Positions 33,823 through 43,075 of a stretch of DNA of 64,000 nt are shown piece after piece. The stretch is from Salinibacterium hongtaonis (GTDB lineage: Bacteria > Actinomycetota > Actinomycetes > Actinomycetales > Microbacteriaceae): positions 62,001 through 126,000 of the forward strand of contig NZ_CP026951.1 of NCBI RefSeq assembly GCF_003065485.1, in the 5' to 3' direction. Under the pieces are notes generated by a model. The model worked only from the letters and a program-made list of their open reading frames with translations, was not told where the DNA came from and searched no databases. The stretch's first letter is position 1. Every line of letters begins with the position of its first letter. Made by a program: the position numbers and the translations under genes.

Positions 33823-34623
33823 ATGGCTCGCTCCTCAGCGCAGACGGCTCATGCAGTGCGCAAGTTCGCACTCGGGGCCGCCGGGATCGCTGGATTTCTG
33901 CTCACCTGGCAGCTCATCCCCACGCTCGGCATCATTAGCCCCGAGTTTCTGCCCTACGCCACCGAGACTCTTGCCCGGTTCGCGCTAGAACTGCGCGATC
34001 TCGAGTTCTGGCGCAACGTGGGCTACACCATGACGGCCTGGTTTCTCGGCCTTCTCGTGGCCACGGTCGCGGCCATGGTGCTGGGGGCTGGCATCGGTAT
34101 GGTGCCGTTTCTGCGCCGCGCCACCCACACGACCGTGGAGTTTCTGCGCCCCATTCCTTCGGTAGCGCTCATTCCGCTTGCCGTGCTCATTTACGGCATC
34201 CAGCTTCAGGCAGCGCTCGTCATTGTGATCTTCGCGAGCTTCTGGCAGGTGTTCGTTCAGGTTCTTTACGGCGTTGCGGATGTCGACACTGTCGCCCGCG
34301 ACACCGCCCGCAGCTTTGCTTTGACCCGTGCAGAGCGTGTGCGCTTTCTCGTATTCCCCACGATGCTGCCCTACCTGATCACGGGCCTGAGGCTCGCCGC
34401 GTCGGTGGCGCTCATCCTCTCGGTCACGGCCGAAATGGTCATCGGCAACCCGGGGCTCGGCAAGGTGCTGGTCAAGTACCAGAACGCCGGCGACTGGGTG
34501 GGGGTCTACACGATCGTCATCGTTACGGGGTTGCTCGGCCTTGTGGTCAACCTCATCTTTCGCGCGGTCGAGCGCAAGTCGCTCGCCTGGCACCAGTCGA
34601 TTCGAGCGGAGGAGGTCCTGTGA
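33823..34623 (+). CDS. SsuC/TauC-type ABC permease 1
   Basis: The 266-aa permease has six helices and the BPD_transp_1 EAA-type loop VDTVARDTARSFALTRAERVRFLVFPTMLPYLITGLRL, as in nitrate/sulfonate/taurine transporters. ATG 33823 follows GGGAAGG. Its stop overlaps the second permease start (GTGA). Having two different permease genes means the channel is probably a heterodimer, unlike SsuC or TauC, which form homodimers. Confidence 0.92.
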   Translation: MARSSAQTAHAVRKFALGAAGIAGFLLTWQLIPTLGIISPEFLPYATETLARFALELRDLEFWRNVGYTMTAWFLGLLVATVAAMVLGAGIGMVPFLRRATHTTVEFLRPIPSVALIPLAVLIYGIQLQAALVIVIFASFWQVFVQVLYGVADVDTVARDTARSFALTRAERVRFLVFPTMLPYLITGLRLAASVALILSVTAEMVIGNPGLGKVLVKYQNAGDWVGVYTIVIVTGLLGLVVNLIFRAVERKSLAWHQSIRAEEVL

Positions 34624-35444
34624 CCCTCTACACGAGCACCGTCGTCGTTCCCCGCACGAAGTCTCGGGCGTGGAAGCGCGTGGGAGAGAGCATGCTGTTC
34701 GCTCTCGGGCTGCCGTTTCTTCTGCTCGTGATCTGGGGGATCTCTTCGTCTATCGCGCCAGCCCAGTTCTTTCCCAGTCCCCTCAGAATCGCGCAGGCGT
34801 TCGTCAACACCTGGGTGGGGCCAGCCTTTGTGACGGATGTTCTCCCGAGCCTCGCCCGGCTGGGTCTCGGAATCGTTCTCTCCGTACTTGTGGGCATTGT
34901 CGCGGGCACCGTGATCGGTCTCGTTCGCTGGTTGCGGGAACTCCTGGAGCCGCTGCTGGAATTCTTCCGCGCGATCCCGCCGCCTGTTCTCATCCCCGTC
35001 TTCACGCTGCTCATGGGTCTCACCGATTCGATGAAGATCTTCGTGATCGTTTTCGGTGCTGTGTGGCCTGTGCTGCTCAACACGATCGAGGGGGTTCGCT
35101 CGACGGACAGCGTGATGAAGGAGACGGCACAGTCGTTCTCCCTCACCCGGGCGGAACGCCTACGGTTCCTGGTGCTCCCGGCGGCTAGCCCGCGCATCAT
35201 GGCGGGCGTTCGCCAGACGTTCTCGGTGGCCCTCATTCTCATGGTGATCTCGGAGATGTTCGTCTCCTCGTCGGGCCTCGGCTACAAGATCACCTATTTT
35301 CAACGCAACTATCTGATCGCAGAAATGTGGAGCGGCATCGTGCTGCTCGGACTCATCGGCGTCTTTCTCGCCCTCATCTTTAGCGTCATCGAGAAGCGGG
35401 TACTGCGCTGGTACCACGGAATCAAGGAGGTCGAACGTGCCTGA
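34620..35444 (+). CDS. SsuC/TauC-type ABC permease 2
   Basis: The 274-aa permease is homologous to the preceding one: six helices, FFRAIPPPVLIPVFTLLMGLTDSMKIFVIVFGAVWPVLLNTIEGV, and the coupling loop TDSVMKETAQSFSLTRAERLRFLVLPAASPRIMAGVRQ. GTG 34620 overlaps the previous stop, and its own end overlaps the ATPase GTG by 8 bp, so the operon is tightly coupled. It would pair with permease 1. Confidence 0.92.
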   Translation: MTLYTSTVVVPRTKSRAWKRVGESMLFALGLPFLLLVIWGISSSIAPAQFFPSPLRIAQAFVNTWVGPAFVTDVLPSLARLGLGIVLSVLVGIVAGTVIGLVRWLRELLEPLLEFFRAIPPPVLIPVFTLLMGLTDSMKIFVIVFGAVWPVLLNTIEGVRSTDSVMKETAQSFSLTRAERLRFLVLPAASPRIMAGVRQTFSVALILMVISEMFVSSSGLGYKITYFQRNYLIAEMWSGIVLLGLIGVFLALIFSVIEKRVLRWYHGIKEVERA

Positions 35445-36237
35445 GACACTGCTCAAGGTCGAGCACCTAAACAAGGTCTACGAGTCGTCGACGGGCAACG
35501 TCGAGGCAATCGGTGACATCAGCTTCACTATGCAGCGGGGAGAACTCGTCTGCATCGTTGGGCCGTCAGGCTGCGGCAAGACGACGTTGCTCAAGTGCAT
35601 CGCTGGACTGCTGCGTCCGAGCGCCGGAATAGTCGAGCTGGACGGCAAGATCGTCTCTGGCCCACCCGCCAACATGGCGCTGGTGTTTCAGGAGTATGGC
35701 CGCAGCCTCTACCCGTGGCTCACCGTGCGGGGCAATGTCGAACTGCCCCTCCGCCACAAGAAGCTGTCGCGGGCGGAGAAGGATGCCCTCATTGATGATG
35801 CTCTGCTGGCGGTCGGTCTCGATCATGCCGGCGGCAGCTTTCCCTGGCAGCTCTCGGGCGGAATGCAGCAGCGCGTGGCGATCGCCCGCGCCGTGGCCTA
35901 CCAGCCCGAGGTTCTCATCATGGATGAGCCTTTCGCCGCGGTCGACGCCCAGACGCGCGCCGACCTCGAGGATCTTGTGCGCAGCCTGCACCGGGAACGC
36001 GGAATGTCGATTCTCTTCGTGACGCACGACATCGATGAGTCCGTGTATCTTGGCGAACGCGTGGTCGTGCTCTCGAAGTCACCGACCTGGGTGCAAGAGG
36101 ACCTCGCCATCGATCTTCCGGCCGAACGAGACCAGATCACCACGAGGGCTATGCCTCGATTCACCGAGCTGCGCACCTACGTTTATGAACAGATTCAGCG
36201 TGCGAAGCGAGGGCAAGCCGTTCGGCCTACCTCCTGA
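35437..36237 (+). CDS. SsuB/TauB-type ABC ATPase
   Basis: The 266-aa ATPase shows Walker A GPSGCGKTTLLKCIAGL (about residue 45), the Q-loop LVFQEYGRSLYPWLTVRGNV, signature LSGGMQQRVAIARAVAYQP, Walker B VLIMDEPFAAVD and the His switch FVTHDIDES. The Q-loop sequence with SLxPW is typical of nitrate/sulfonate-type importers. GTG 35437 lies within the end of the permease-2 gene. It drives the transporter encoded by the three genes upstream. Confidence 0.94.
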   Translation: MPETLLKVEHLNKVYESSTGNVEAIGDISFTMQRGELVCIVGPSGCGKTTLLKCIAGLLRPSAGIVELDGKIVSGPPANMALVFQEYGRSLYPWLTVRGNVELPLRHKKLSRAEKDALIDDALLAVGLDHAGGSFPWQLSGGMQQRVAIARAVAYQPEVLIMDEPFAAVDAQTRADLEDLVRSLHRERGMSILFVTHDIDESVYLGERVVVLSKSPTWVQEDLAIDLPAERDQITTRAMPRFTELRTYVYEQIQRAKRGQAVRPTS

Positions 36238-36295
36238 CCACGTGACCAGCGCGCTGCTGCAGCGCACACAGCTCTGAGGGGTGAGGGGGATCGGG

Positions 36296-37177
36296 ATGCG
36301 AAGCCGACAGCCAAAACGGCTCATCCTGGCTTTTTTTGGCGAGTACGTTTTTGAGCAGAACGTTGAGCCCGTGCGGGCGAGCGTGCTCATCGACGTGCTC
36401 GACGGCGCCGGGATAGCAGCCTCGGCGACGCGGGCGACGCTCGACCGGCTGGTCGCCCACGGCATCTTGGCGCGTGAGCGCAAGGGGCGCGAGATTATGT
36501 TCTCCCTGACGGATGCGGGCTCGGCCGTGTTGCGCGAGGCCGGCGATCGGGTGCGTGGCCAGCACAGCTTCACGCCTCAGGGCGACGGCTGGACCATGGT
36601 CACCTTCACGATTCCAGAAGATCAGCGCACCCTTCGCCATCGCCTTCGATCCACACTCACCTGGGAGAGGTTTGCGCCGTTGCGCGACGGTCTCTGGCTG
36701 GCGCCGGGAGACGTTGACCTCGATGCCGTGCTCGAACCGTTGCGCGCGGACTTGCCCACTGGCGCCCTGACCGCCTTCCGCGCGCGCGAGCTGCCCGGCT
36801 ATTCGATGGATGCGAGCGTCGCGGCAGCGTGGGATCTCGACCGGATTCGGGGCGAGCACGAGGCATTCATTGAGGCGTGGAGTGACCTCTCCACGATGGA
36901 GGCGGCGGGCAGTGCTCTCTCGGCCCGCACGATGCTCGTTGCCGACTGGCTGGGGCTGCTCAGGGTCGACCCTCGATTGCCTCCCGAGTTCTTGGGTGCG
37001 GATTGGCCGTCTCCTCTCTCCGCCGAGCTGTATTGGTCGTGGCGCGCGCAATTGGCCGACGACGCGTTGGCCGAGTTCGCCCGCCGCGTTCCTGCCGCGC
37101 CCGCGCCCGTGCCGCCCGCGGCATACAAGCGCCCTCGTGTCATTTCAACCCCTGGATCGAGCCGGGCTTTGGGGTGA
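36296..37177 (+). CDS. PaaX-family transcriptional regulator
   Basis: The 293-aa protein has a PaaX N-terminal winged helix (PKRLILAFFGEYVFEQNVEPVRASVLIDVLDGAGIAASATRATLDRLVAHGILARERKGREIMFSLTDAG) and the PaaX central/C-terminal region with WTMVTFTIPEDQRTLRHRLRSTLTWERFAPLRDGLWLAP. PaaX represses phenylacetate catabolism through phenylacetyl-CoA, but many actinobacterial paralogues have other roles. ATG 36296 was preferred to GTG 36281 as it has GGGGGA upstream and matches the family start. It lies 58 bp after the ABC operon and may sense a CoA derivative of the imported compound; that is inference. Confidence 0.88.
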   Translation: MRSRQPKRLILAFFGEYVFEQNVEPVRASVLIDVLDGAGIAASATRATLDRLVAHGILARERKGREIMFSLTDAGSAVLREAGDRVRGQHSFTPQGDGWTMVTFTIPEDQRTLRHRLRSTLTWERFAPLRDGLWLAPGDVDLDAVLEPLRADLPTGALTAFRARELPGYSMDASVAAAWDLDRIRGEHEAFIEAWSDLSTMEAAGSALSARTMLVADWLGLLRVDPRLPPEFLGADWPSPLSAELYWSWRAQLADDALAEFARRVPAAPAPVPPAAYKRPRVISTPGSSRALG

Positions 37178-37188
37178 CGATGGCGGGA

Positions 37189-37200
37189 CTGTCAACCACT
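37189..37200 (+). promoter_or_regulatory. Shared stress-locus 12-mer, upstream of SRPBCC gene
   Basis: CTGTCAACCACT occurs here 33 bp upstream of the SRPBCC gene start, in the orientation of transcription. The identical 12-mer lies upstream of the alcohol dehydrogenase (46957-46968, minus) and manganese catalase (48803-48814, minus) genes. A CGTT follows 15 bp after TGTCAACC. It may be a -35 element for an alternative sigma factor or an activator site. Confidence 0.55.
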
Positions 37201-37233
37201 CCCGCCCTCGGGCGTTGGAGAGAGAGGACCGCC

Positions 37234-37692
37234 ATGCAGACCATTACCGAGTCAATTGATGTCGATGTGCCCGTAGCGACGGCGTACAACCAGTGGACCC
37301 AGTTCGAGGATTTCCCCGAGTTTCTGAGCTTCGTCGACTCCATTACGCAGCTCGACGACGTGCAGCTTCATTGGCGGGTGAACATCGACGGCGTTGTGCG
37401 GGAGTTCGACGCGAGAATCACGGAGCAGCACCCCGACAAGCGCGTCGCCTGGAACAGCATCAGTGGCGATGCCAACCACGCCGGGGTTGTGACGTTTCAC
37501 AAGCTCACCGACACGTCGTGCCGGGTAACCGTGCAGCTCGACTGGCAGCCGGAGGGCTTCGTGGAGAAGGTGGGCGCAGCCCTCGGCGTGGATGACCGGT
37601 CAGTGAAGAAGGACCTCAAGAAGTTCAAGGAATTTATCGAGTCGCGCTCGGTAGAAACGGGGGCGTGGCGCGGGGAGGTAGACAATGGCTGA
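37234..37692 (+). CDS. SRPBCC-family protein (polyketide cyclase/dehydrase-like)
   Basis: The 152-aa protein begins MQTITESIDVDVPVATAYNQWTQFEDFPEFLSFVDSITQLDD, the typical SRPBCC/START-like ligand-binding entry found in actinobacterial cyclase-like proteins; the C-terminal helix is EKVGAALGVDDRSVKKDLKKFKEFIESR. It may bind lipids or hydrophobic metabolites; a specific role is not known. ATG 37234 follows AGAGAGGA. Its end overlaps the SDR gene by 8 bp. Such pairs are often part of the general stress response. The 12-mer shared with the catalase and dehydrogenase promoters supports that here. Confidence 0.88.
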   Translation: MQTITESIDVDVPVATAYNQWTQFEDFPEFLSFVDSITQLDDVQLHWRVNIDGVVREFDARITEQHPDKRVAWNSISGDANHAGVVTFHKLTDTSCRVTVQLDWQPEGFVEKVGAALGVDDRSVKKDLKKFKEFIESRSVETGAWRGEVDNG

Positions 37693-38593
37693 GGCCACAC
37701 GGGCCGGAGCCGAAAATGAAGCTCAAGACCCCCGGGAGAAGCACCATTCGGGTGAGTACCCAGTGCAGTCGCAGGAGCAGCCGGGTCTCACCCGGGAGAC
37801 AAGCCCTACCCCCGACCACGGGGAGGACTCATATCGGGGCAGCGGCAGGCTCACGGGCCGACGGGCGCTGATCACCGGCGGCGATTCCGGCATCGGCCGG
37901 GCGGTAGCCATCGCGTATGCCCGTGAGGGGGCAGATGTTGCCATCGTCCACCTGCCGGAGGAGGCGGAGGACGCCGCGGCAACCGTGGAGCTTATCGAGC
38001 GCGCTGGCAGGCGCGGCGTCGCCTTTGCCGGAGACGTGCGGGATGAAGAGTTCGCCGGCCACATCGTTGCCGACACCGTGACCGAACTGGGCGGGCTCGA
38101 CATCCTGGTTCTCAACGCCGCATATCAGAAGAACCGGGAAGGCCTTGAGGAGCTCGAAACCGAGGAGCTCGACCGGGTCTTTCGCACGAATCTGTATGGT
38201 TTGGTCTACACGGCCAGGGCGGCCATCCCCTACCTCGGGGCCGGCGCTTCGATCATCGTCACGTCGTCGATTCAAGCGTTCAACCCGTCGCCTGAGCTCA
38301 TCGATTACGCCATGACCAAGGCCGCGCAGGTTGCATTCGTTAAGGCGCTCGCCGAGCAGCTCGGGCCGGAGGGTGTGCGCGTCAATGCCGTAGCGCCGGG
38401 TCCGATCTGGACCCCGTTGATCCCCGCCACGGATTTCGACGAGGAGAAGCTCACCGCCTTTGGCGCCGATACGCCGCTGGGTCGTGCCGGTCAGCCCGCC
38501 GAGCTCGCGGGGGCTTATGTCTATCTTGCAAGCGACGAGGCATCGTATGTCTCTGGCGCGGTCGTGCCCGTAACCGGTGGCAAGCCGCTGTAA
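37685..38593 (+). CDS. Short-chain dehydrogenase, general-stress type (YdaD/GSP39-like)
   Basis: The 302-aa oxidoreductase has a hydrophilic N-terminal extension of about 55 residues (HHSGEYPVQSQEQPGLTRE, then DHGEDSYRGSGRLTGRRALITGGDSGIGRAVA), typical of the general-stress SDRs. The Rossmann motif is TGGDSGIG, NAAYQ replaces the usual NNAG, and the catalytic triad includes Ser in TSSIQAF and the YAMTKAA Tyr/Lys. It probably reduces an aldehyde or ketone with NAD(P)H. It is coupled to the SRPBCC gene and followed by a bidirectional hairpin terminator. Confidence 0.9.
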   Translation: MAEATRAGAENEAQDPREKHHSGEYPVQSQEQPGLTRETSPTPDHGEDSYRGSGRLTGRRALITGGDSGIGRAVAIAYAREGADVAIVHLPEEAEDAAATVELIERAGRRGVAFAGDVRDEEFAGHIVADTVTELGGLDILVLNAAYQKNREGLEELETEELDRVFRTNLYGLVYTARAAIPYLGAGASIIVTSSIQAFNPSPELIDYAMTKAAQVAFVKALAEQLGPEGVRVNAVAPGPIWTPLIPATDFDEEKLTAFGADTPLGRAGQPAELAGAYVYLASDEASYVSGAVVPVTGGKPL

Positions 38594-38614
38594 GGCAAGC
38601 GCTGTGACCAGCAG

Positions 38615-38644
38615 CCGCCCGTCCGGCATCAGCCGGGCGGGCGG
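38615..38644. terminator. Hairpin between convergent SDR and pncC genes
   Basis: CCGCCCGTCCGGC and GCCGGGCGGGCGG pair with one G-U around a 4-nt loop, in the 55-bp gap between convergent genes. It has no clear T-tract but probably serves both strands. Confidence 0.7.
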
Positions 38645-38648
38645 GCCG

Positions 38649-39110
38649 TTAGCTGAGCATCGCCGCGAGAATGCGCAGAGCTTCGGCCACGGTTTGATCG
38701 AGAATCTCGTCGGGGTTGCCATCGAACTCGCACAGGGTACTCCCGGCCCCTGCGGATGTTGCCCAGCCCACATATACGGTTCCGGGCCGGTGGCCGTCTT
38801 GCTCGTCGGGGCCCCCGACGCCCGTGGTTGAGATAGCGACGTCGGCCTCTAGCAGTTCACGCACCCCGGTTGCGAGGATTTCTGCGCACTCGGCCGAACA
38901 CGGGTCAACCCCGGGTGGCAGCCCAAAAAGCTTCTGCTTGGTGCTCACGTGATAGGCCACGACGGCACCCGCGAACCACTCCGACGCCTCTCGCCCCGCC
39001 CCCACCTGCGTTGCCAGGCGGCCGCTCGTCAGCGACTCGGCGATGGCAATGCTCACGCCGGATTCCGCGGCACCGGCCGCAATGAGTTCGACATCACTTG
39101 ACGTTGTCAT
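38649..39110 (-). CDS. pncC: CinA C-terminal-domain nicotinamide-nucleotide amidase
   Basis: The 153-aa stand-alone CinA_C domain deamidates nicotinamide mononucleotide to nicotinate mononucleotide in NAD recycling. Motifs: SIAIAESLTSGRLATQVG, AVVAYHVSTKQKLFGL, and ISTTGVGGPDEQDGHRPGTVYVGWA. Family length is about 160 aa, so it is complete, without the N-terminal MoCF-like domain of full CinA. It is divergent from the AGCS symporter gene. Confidence 0.93.
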   Translation of the reverse strand: MTTSSDVELIAAGAAESGVSIAIAESLTSGRLATQVGAGREASEWFAGAVVAYHVSTKQKLFGLPPGVDPCSAECAEILATGVRELLEADVAISTTGVGGPDEQDGHRPGTVYVGWATSAGAGSTLCEFDGNPDEILDQTVAEALRILAAMLS

Positions 39111-39181
39111 GGTTGCTCCTGCCTGTCTCGCCGGTGACGATACACCTCGACGCGCGCCGAGGTCAGACGCATACTGGGCGA

Positions 39182-40651
39182 ATGGATGCCCTCAACGATT
39201 TCATTCTCGTAGCCAGTGATGGGCTCTGGACGTGGGCGGTGCTCCCCGTCCTCGGGGTGCTCGGCATCTACTTCACGGTGCGGTCGGGCGTCGTGCAGTT
39301 CCGCATGATCCCCGAGATGTTTCGCACCCTCACCAACCGCACGCCGCTGGGCGCCGACGGCAAACCACAGTCGGTTTCGGCGTTTCAGGCGTTCACCATC
39401 TCCGCGGCATCCCGGGTAGGCGTTGGCAACATCGCCGGGGTCGGCACCGCGATCGCGATCGGCGGTCCCGGTGCCGTGTTCTGGATGTGGACCATGGCGT
39501 TTGTCGGCGGGGCATCGAGCTTTGTTGAATCGACTCTGGGCCAGCTCTATAAGGTGAAAGACCCCAGCGGGTTTCGCGGCGGGCCCGCGTATTACATGCA
39601 GCACGGGCTGAAGGCCAAGTGGATGGGCACGCTGTTCGCGGGCATCCTGATCGTCTGTTTTCCCTTCGCTTTCAGTTCGCTGCAGGCCAACACCATCAGC
39701 GCGACGGTGTCATCGAGCTTTGGCGGCGAGGTCGGCTGGATTCCGTGGGTTGTGGGCATTTCGCTCTCGGTGCTCACGGGCCTCGTCGTGTTCGGCGGTC
39801 TTCGGCGCATCGCGAGCGTGACTCAGGCGGTGGTGCCGGCGATGGCGCTGCTCTATCTGTTGCTGGGGCTCGTAATCGTGGGCCTGAATATTGAGCAGCT
39901 GCCAGCAGTTTTCGCCTCAATTTTCACTGCGGCATTCGGATTCAATGAGGTCGTGGGGGCCACCCTCGGCCTGATCATCATGACCGGGGTGAAGCGTGGC
40001 ATGTTCTCCAATGAGGCCGGGCTAGGTTCAGCGCCGAATGCCGGTGCGAGCGCTGCCGTGACTCATCCCGTGAAGCAGGGACTGGTGCAAACGCTCGGCG
40101 TCTATTTCGACACGTTCCTGGTGTGTTCCATCACGGCATTCATCATCCTGGTGTCGACCCCCGATCTGGCAACCGCGACGAGGGGGATCGGGCTCACCCA
40201 GCAGGCCATTGTCGGCAATCTAGGCGAGTGGTCCAATGTGGTGCTCAGCGTGATCATCTTCTTGTTGGCCTTTAGCTCGATCCTCGGCAACTACTACTAC
40301 GGCGAATCGAACATCGAGTTCCTGTCAACCGCCCGGGGGGTGCTGCCCATCTACCGGGGGCTCGTCGTGGCGGTCGTCTTCGTGGGGGCGATCTCGTCTG
40401 CCGACATCATTTGGAACACGGCCGACGGCATCATGGGCATCATGGCGCTCGTCAACCTCGTGGCGATCGCGCTGCTCTCGGGCGTCGCATTCAAGCTGCT
40501 TAAGGATTACTCCGCTCAGCGAAGGGAGGGCAGGGAGCCCGTGTTCACCAGGGACCGGCTGCCCGAGCTGACGGGCGTGCAGTGCTGGGCCGATGAACTC
40601 AGCGTGACGGGGCCGCTGCCGGTTGTGGATGCCGACCGCACCAAGCTGTGA
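39182..40651 (+). CDS. Alanine/glycine:cation symporter (AGCS family)
   Basis: The 489-aa transporter has around 11 helices and the AGCS signatures FQAFTISAASRVGVGNIAGVGTAIAIGGPGAVFWMW and MTGVKRGMFSNEAGLGSAPNAGASA. It couples uptake of alanine or glycine to Na+ or H+. ATG 39182 was chosen from the typical start MDALNDFILVASDGLWTWAVLPVLG; CATACT lies 6 nt before it, so it may be leaderless. It is monocistronic. The C-terminal 50 residues are cytoplasmic and charged. Confidence 0.93.
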   Translation: MDALNDFILVASDGLWTWAVLPVLGVLGIYFTVRSGVVQFRMIPEMFRTLTNRTPLGADGKPQSVSAFQAFTISAASRVGVGNIAGVGTAIAIGGPGAVFWMWTMAFVGGASSFVESTLGQLYKVKDPSGFRGGPAYYMQHGLKAKWMGTLFAGILIVCFPFAFSSLQANTISATVSSSFGGEVGWIPWVVGISLSVLTGLVVFGGLRRIASVTQAVVPAMALLYLLLGLVIVGLNIEQLPAVFASIFTAAFGFNEVVGATLGLIIMTGVKRGMFSNEAGLGSAPNAGASAAVTHPVKQGLVQTLGVYFDTFLVCSITAFIILVSTPDLATATRGIGLTQQAIVGNLGEWSNVVLSVIIFLLAFSSILGNYYYGESNIEFLSTARGVLPIYRGLVVAVVFVGAISSADIIWNTADGIMGIMALVNLVAIALLSGVAFKLLKDYSAQRREGREPVFTRDRLPELTGVQCWADELSVTGPLPVVDADRTKL

Positions 40652-40689
40652 CCAGGGTGATTGGCGGGGTCCGCGAAAACGCTGCCGGT

Positions 40690-43020
40690 CTAGCGCCGAG
40701 GCGTGAACCCGCGTAGCCGAAGGCTATTGGTCAGCACGAACACGCTCGAGAACGCCATCGCAGCACCCGCGATCATGGGGTTGAGCATGCCAAGGGCGGC
40801 AAGCGGAATCGCGGCGACGTTGTAGGCGAAGGCCCAAAACAGGTTGCCCTTAATGGTGCCCAGGGTTTTGCGCGACAGCCGGATGGCATCCGCAGCCGAC
40901 CGCAGGTCGCCCTGAACGAGGGTGAGGTCGCTGGCCTCGATGGCGATATCTGTGCCGGTGCCCATGGCGAGCCCCAGGTCGGCCTGGGCGAGCGCCGGTG
41001 CGTCGTTGATGCCGTCGCCGACCATCGCCACGACGTGACCCTCCGACTGCAGGCGGGAGACCACATCGACCTTCTCCTGGGGCAGAACCCCGGCAATGAC
41101 CTGGTCGATGCCGACCTCATCGGCGACCCGACGGGCGACGGTCTCATTGTCGCCCGTGAGCAGAAGGGGGGTCAGGCCGAGCGCCTTCAGGTCGGCGATC
41201 GCGGCGGCGCTCGTGGGCTTGACGGTGTCGGAGACCGCGAGAAGTGCCCGAACGCTGCCGTCCCAGCCGACCGCAACTACCGTGCGGCCATCGCCCACGG
41301 CTGAGTCGAATGCCGCGACCAGGTCGTCGGGCATGGCGAGGCCGCGGTCCGTGAGCATTGTGGGGCGGCCGATCACGGTTTCGACACCGTCGATTGTGCC
41401 GCGCACGCCGTGACCAGCGAGGTTCTCGAAGTCGGTTGTGGCGGACAGGGCTGCGCTCGCCGCCTCGATGCTCGCGGCCTCGATGCTCGCGGCCTCGACG
41501 ATCGCGGCCTCGACGATCGCCCGGGCGATGGGATGCTCTGACGAGCTTTCGAGGGCGGCGGCGCGGCGCAGAGCCTCAGCCCGGTCGACGCCGTGGCCCG
41601 TGATGATGTCGGCCAGCGACATCCGCCCGGTGGTCACCGTGCCGGTTTTGTCGAGCACGACCGTGTCGACGCGGCGGGTGGATTCGAGCACCTCAGGGCC
41701 GCGGATGATGATGCCGAGCTGGGCGCCGCGCCCGGTCCCCACGAGGAGGGCGGTGGGCGTGGCAAGGCCGAGCGCACACGGGCAGGCGATGATGAGCACG
41801 GCGACGGCCGCGCTGAACGCGATCTCGGGGGAGTCGCCCCACGCGAGCCAGGCGCCGAGCGTGGCGATCGCGATGACAATGACGATGGGAACGAAGAATC
41901 CGCTTACCCGGTCGGCCAGGCGCTGAACCTCGGCTTTGCCGTTCTGGGCCGCTTCCACGAGGGTGGCCATGCGAGAGAGTTGGGTGTCGCTGCCAACGCT
42001 CGTGGCTCGCGCGACGAGTCGCCCGCTGATGTTGGTCGTTGCGCCGACGACGCTGTCGCCCGCCGTCACATCGACGGGCACCGACTCGCCCGTGAGCATG
42101 CTGCGGTCGACGGATGATGAGCCGCTGAGCACAACGCCGTCGGTTGCAATTTTCTCGCCGGGGCGAACGACGAACTCGTCGCCGACTGCGAGGCTGGCCG
42201 CTGGCATCCGCTGTTCGACTCCGTTACGCAGAACGGTGACGTCTTTGGCTCCCAGGTCGAGGAGCGCGCGCAGTGCCGCCCCCGCCTGACGCTTCGATCG
42301 TTTCTCGGCGTAGCGCCCCGCGAGCACGAACACCGTGACGGCCGCAGCGACCTCGAGGTAGATGTCGCCGCCGCCCGAGCCGGGGGTGAGGCTGAACTCG
42401 AAGCCGTGGGTCATGCCCGGCATGCCGGCATGGCCGAAGAAGAGCGCGTAGAGCGACCAGAGGAATGCGGCACCTGTCCCCACCGTGATGAGGGTGTCCA
42501 TCGTGGTGGAGCCGTGGCGCAGATTTGTCCAGGTCGCCTTGTGGAACGGCAGGCCGCCCCACACCACCACGGGTGCGGCAAGCGTGAGCGACAGCCACTG
42601 CCAATAGGTGAACTGCCACGCTGGCACCATGGCTAGGACGACGACCGGCAGTGTGAGGATTGCGCTCACGATGAGTCGGGTGCGCAGGGCAGAGAGCTCC
42701 GCATCCTGTGCCGTCTGGCCCTGGCGTGCTTCGTTGGGCTCTCGAGTCTCGGGCGCGGGCGGCAGTTCGGCGGTGTAGCCTGCCTTCTCGACCTCGGCGA
42801 TGAGCTGTGCGGGGCCGATCGTGGGGGCGAACCGAACGTGGGCCTTCTCTGTTGCGTAGTTGACGGATGCCTCGACCCCGTCGAGCTTGTTGAGTCGCTT
42901 CTCGATGCGGGCGGCGCACGAGGCGCACGTCATTCCGCCGATGGCGAGGTCGAGCGCCTCGAGCTGAGCGGTTTCGTAGGCGCTCTCATCAACCGCTGTG
43001 GTGGTCGAGGGGTCAGTCAT
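40690..43020 (-). CDS. copA: Copper-translocating P1B-type ATPase
   Basis: The 776-aa pump exports Cu(I). It has one N-terminal metal-binding domain ([16 protein letters not shown], Cys at 32 and 35), eight membrane helices, the A-domain TGES, the intramembrane CPC in [18 protein letters not shown], phosphorylation motif DKTGTVT, nucleotide-domain [10 protein letters not shown], and [14 protein letters not shown] run of near-identical five-residue units ([20 protein letters not shown]) is inserted just after the HP motif, from 15-bp DNA repeats. It is 55 bp downstream of copZ in the same direction and likely controlled by CsoR. Confidence 0.95.
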   Translation of the reverse strand: MTDPSTTTAVDESAYETAQLEALDLAIGGMTCASCAARIEKRLNKLDGVEASVNYATEKAHVRFAPTIGPAQLIAEVEKAGYTAELPPAPETREPNEARQGQTAQDAELSALRTRLIVSAILTLPVVVLAMVPAWQFTYWQWLSLTLAAPVVVWGGLPFHKATWTNLRHGSTTMDTLITVGTGAAFLWSLYALFFGHAGMPGMTHGFEFSLTPGSGGGDIYLEVAAAVTVFVLAGRYAEKRSKRQAGAALRALLDLGAKDVTVLRNGVEQRMPAASLAVGDEFVVRPGEKIATDGVVLSGSSSVDRSMLTGESVPVDVTAGDSVVGATTNISGRLVARATSVGSDTQLSRMATLVEAAQNGKAEVQRLADRVSGFFVPIVIVIAIATLGAWLAWGDSPEIAFSAAVAVLIIACPCALGLATPTALLVGTGRGAQLGIIIRGPEVLESTRRVDTVVLDKTGTVTTGRMSLADIITGHGVDRAEALRRAAALESSSEHPIARAIVEAAIVEAASIEAASIEAASAALSATTDFENLAGHGVRGTIDGVETVIGRPTMLTDRGLAMPDDLVAAFDSAVGDGRTVVAVGWDGSVRALLAVSDTVKPTSAAAIADLKALGLTPLLLTGDNETVARRVADEVGIDQVIAGVLPQEKVDVVSRLQSEGHVVAMVGDGINDAPALAQADLGLAMGTGTDIAIEASDLTLVQGDLRSAADAIRLSRKTLGTIKGNLFWAFAYNVAAIPLAALGMLNPMIAGAAMAFSSVFVLTNSLRLRGFTPRR
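41452..41526 (-). repeat. 15-bp tandem repeats inside copA
   Basis: Four to five near-identical 15-bp units (two of GCGATCGTCGAGGCC type and two of GCGAGCATCGAGGCC type on the coding strand) encode the Ile/Val/Ser-Glu-Ala-Ala repeat in the nucleotide-binding domain. The frame is kept because the unit is a multiple of three, so copy number could vary between strains. Confidence 0.85.
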
Positions 43021-43075
43021 GGCGGGGCGGGATCCTTGTGGGTTGGCTGTGGCGCGAGGCGCGAGGCGCGAGGCT

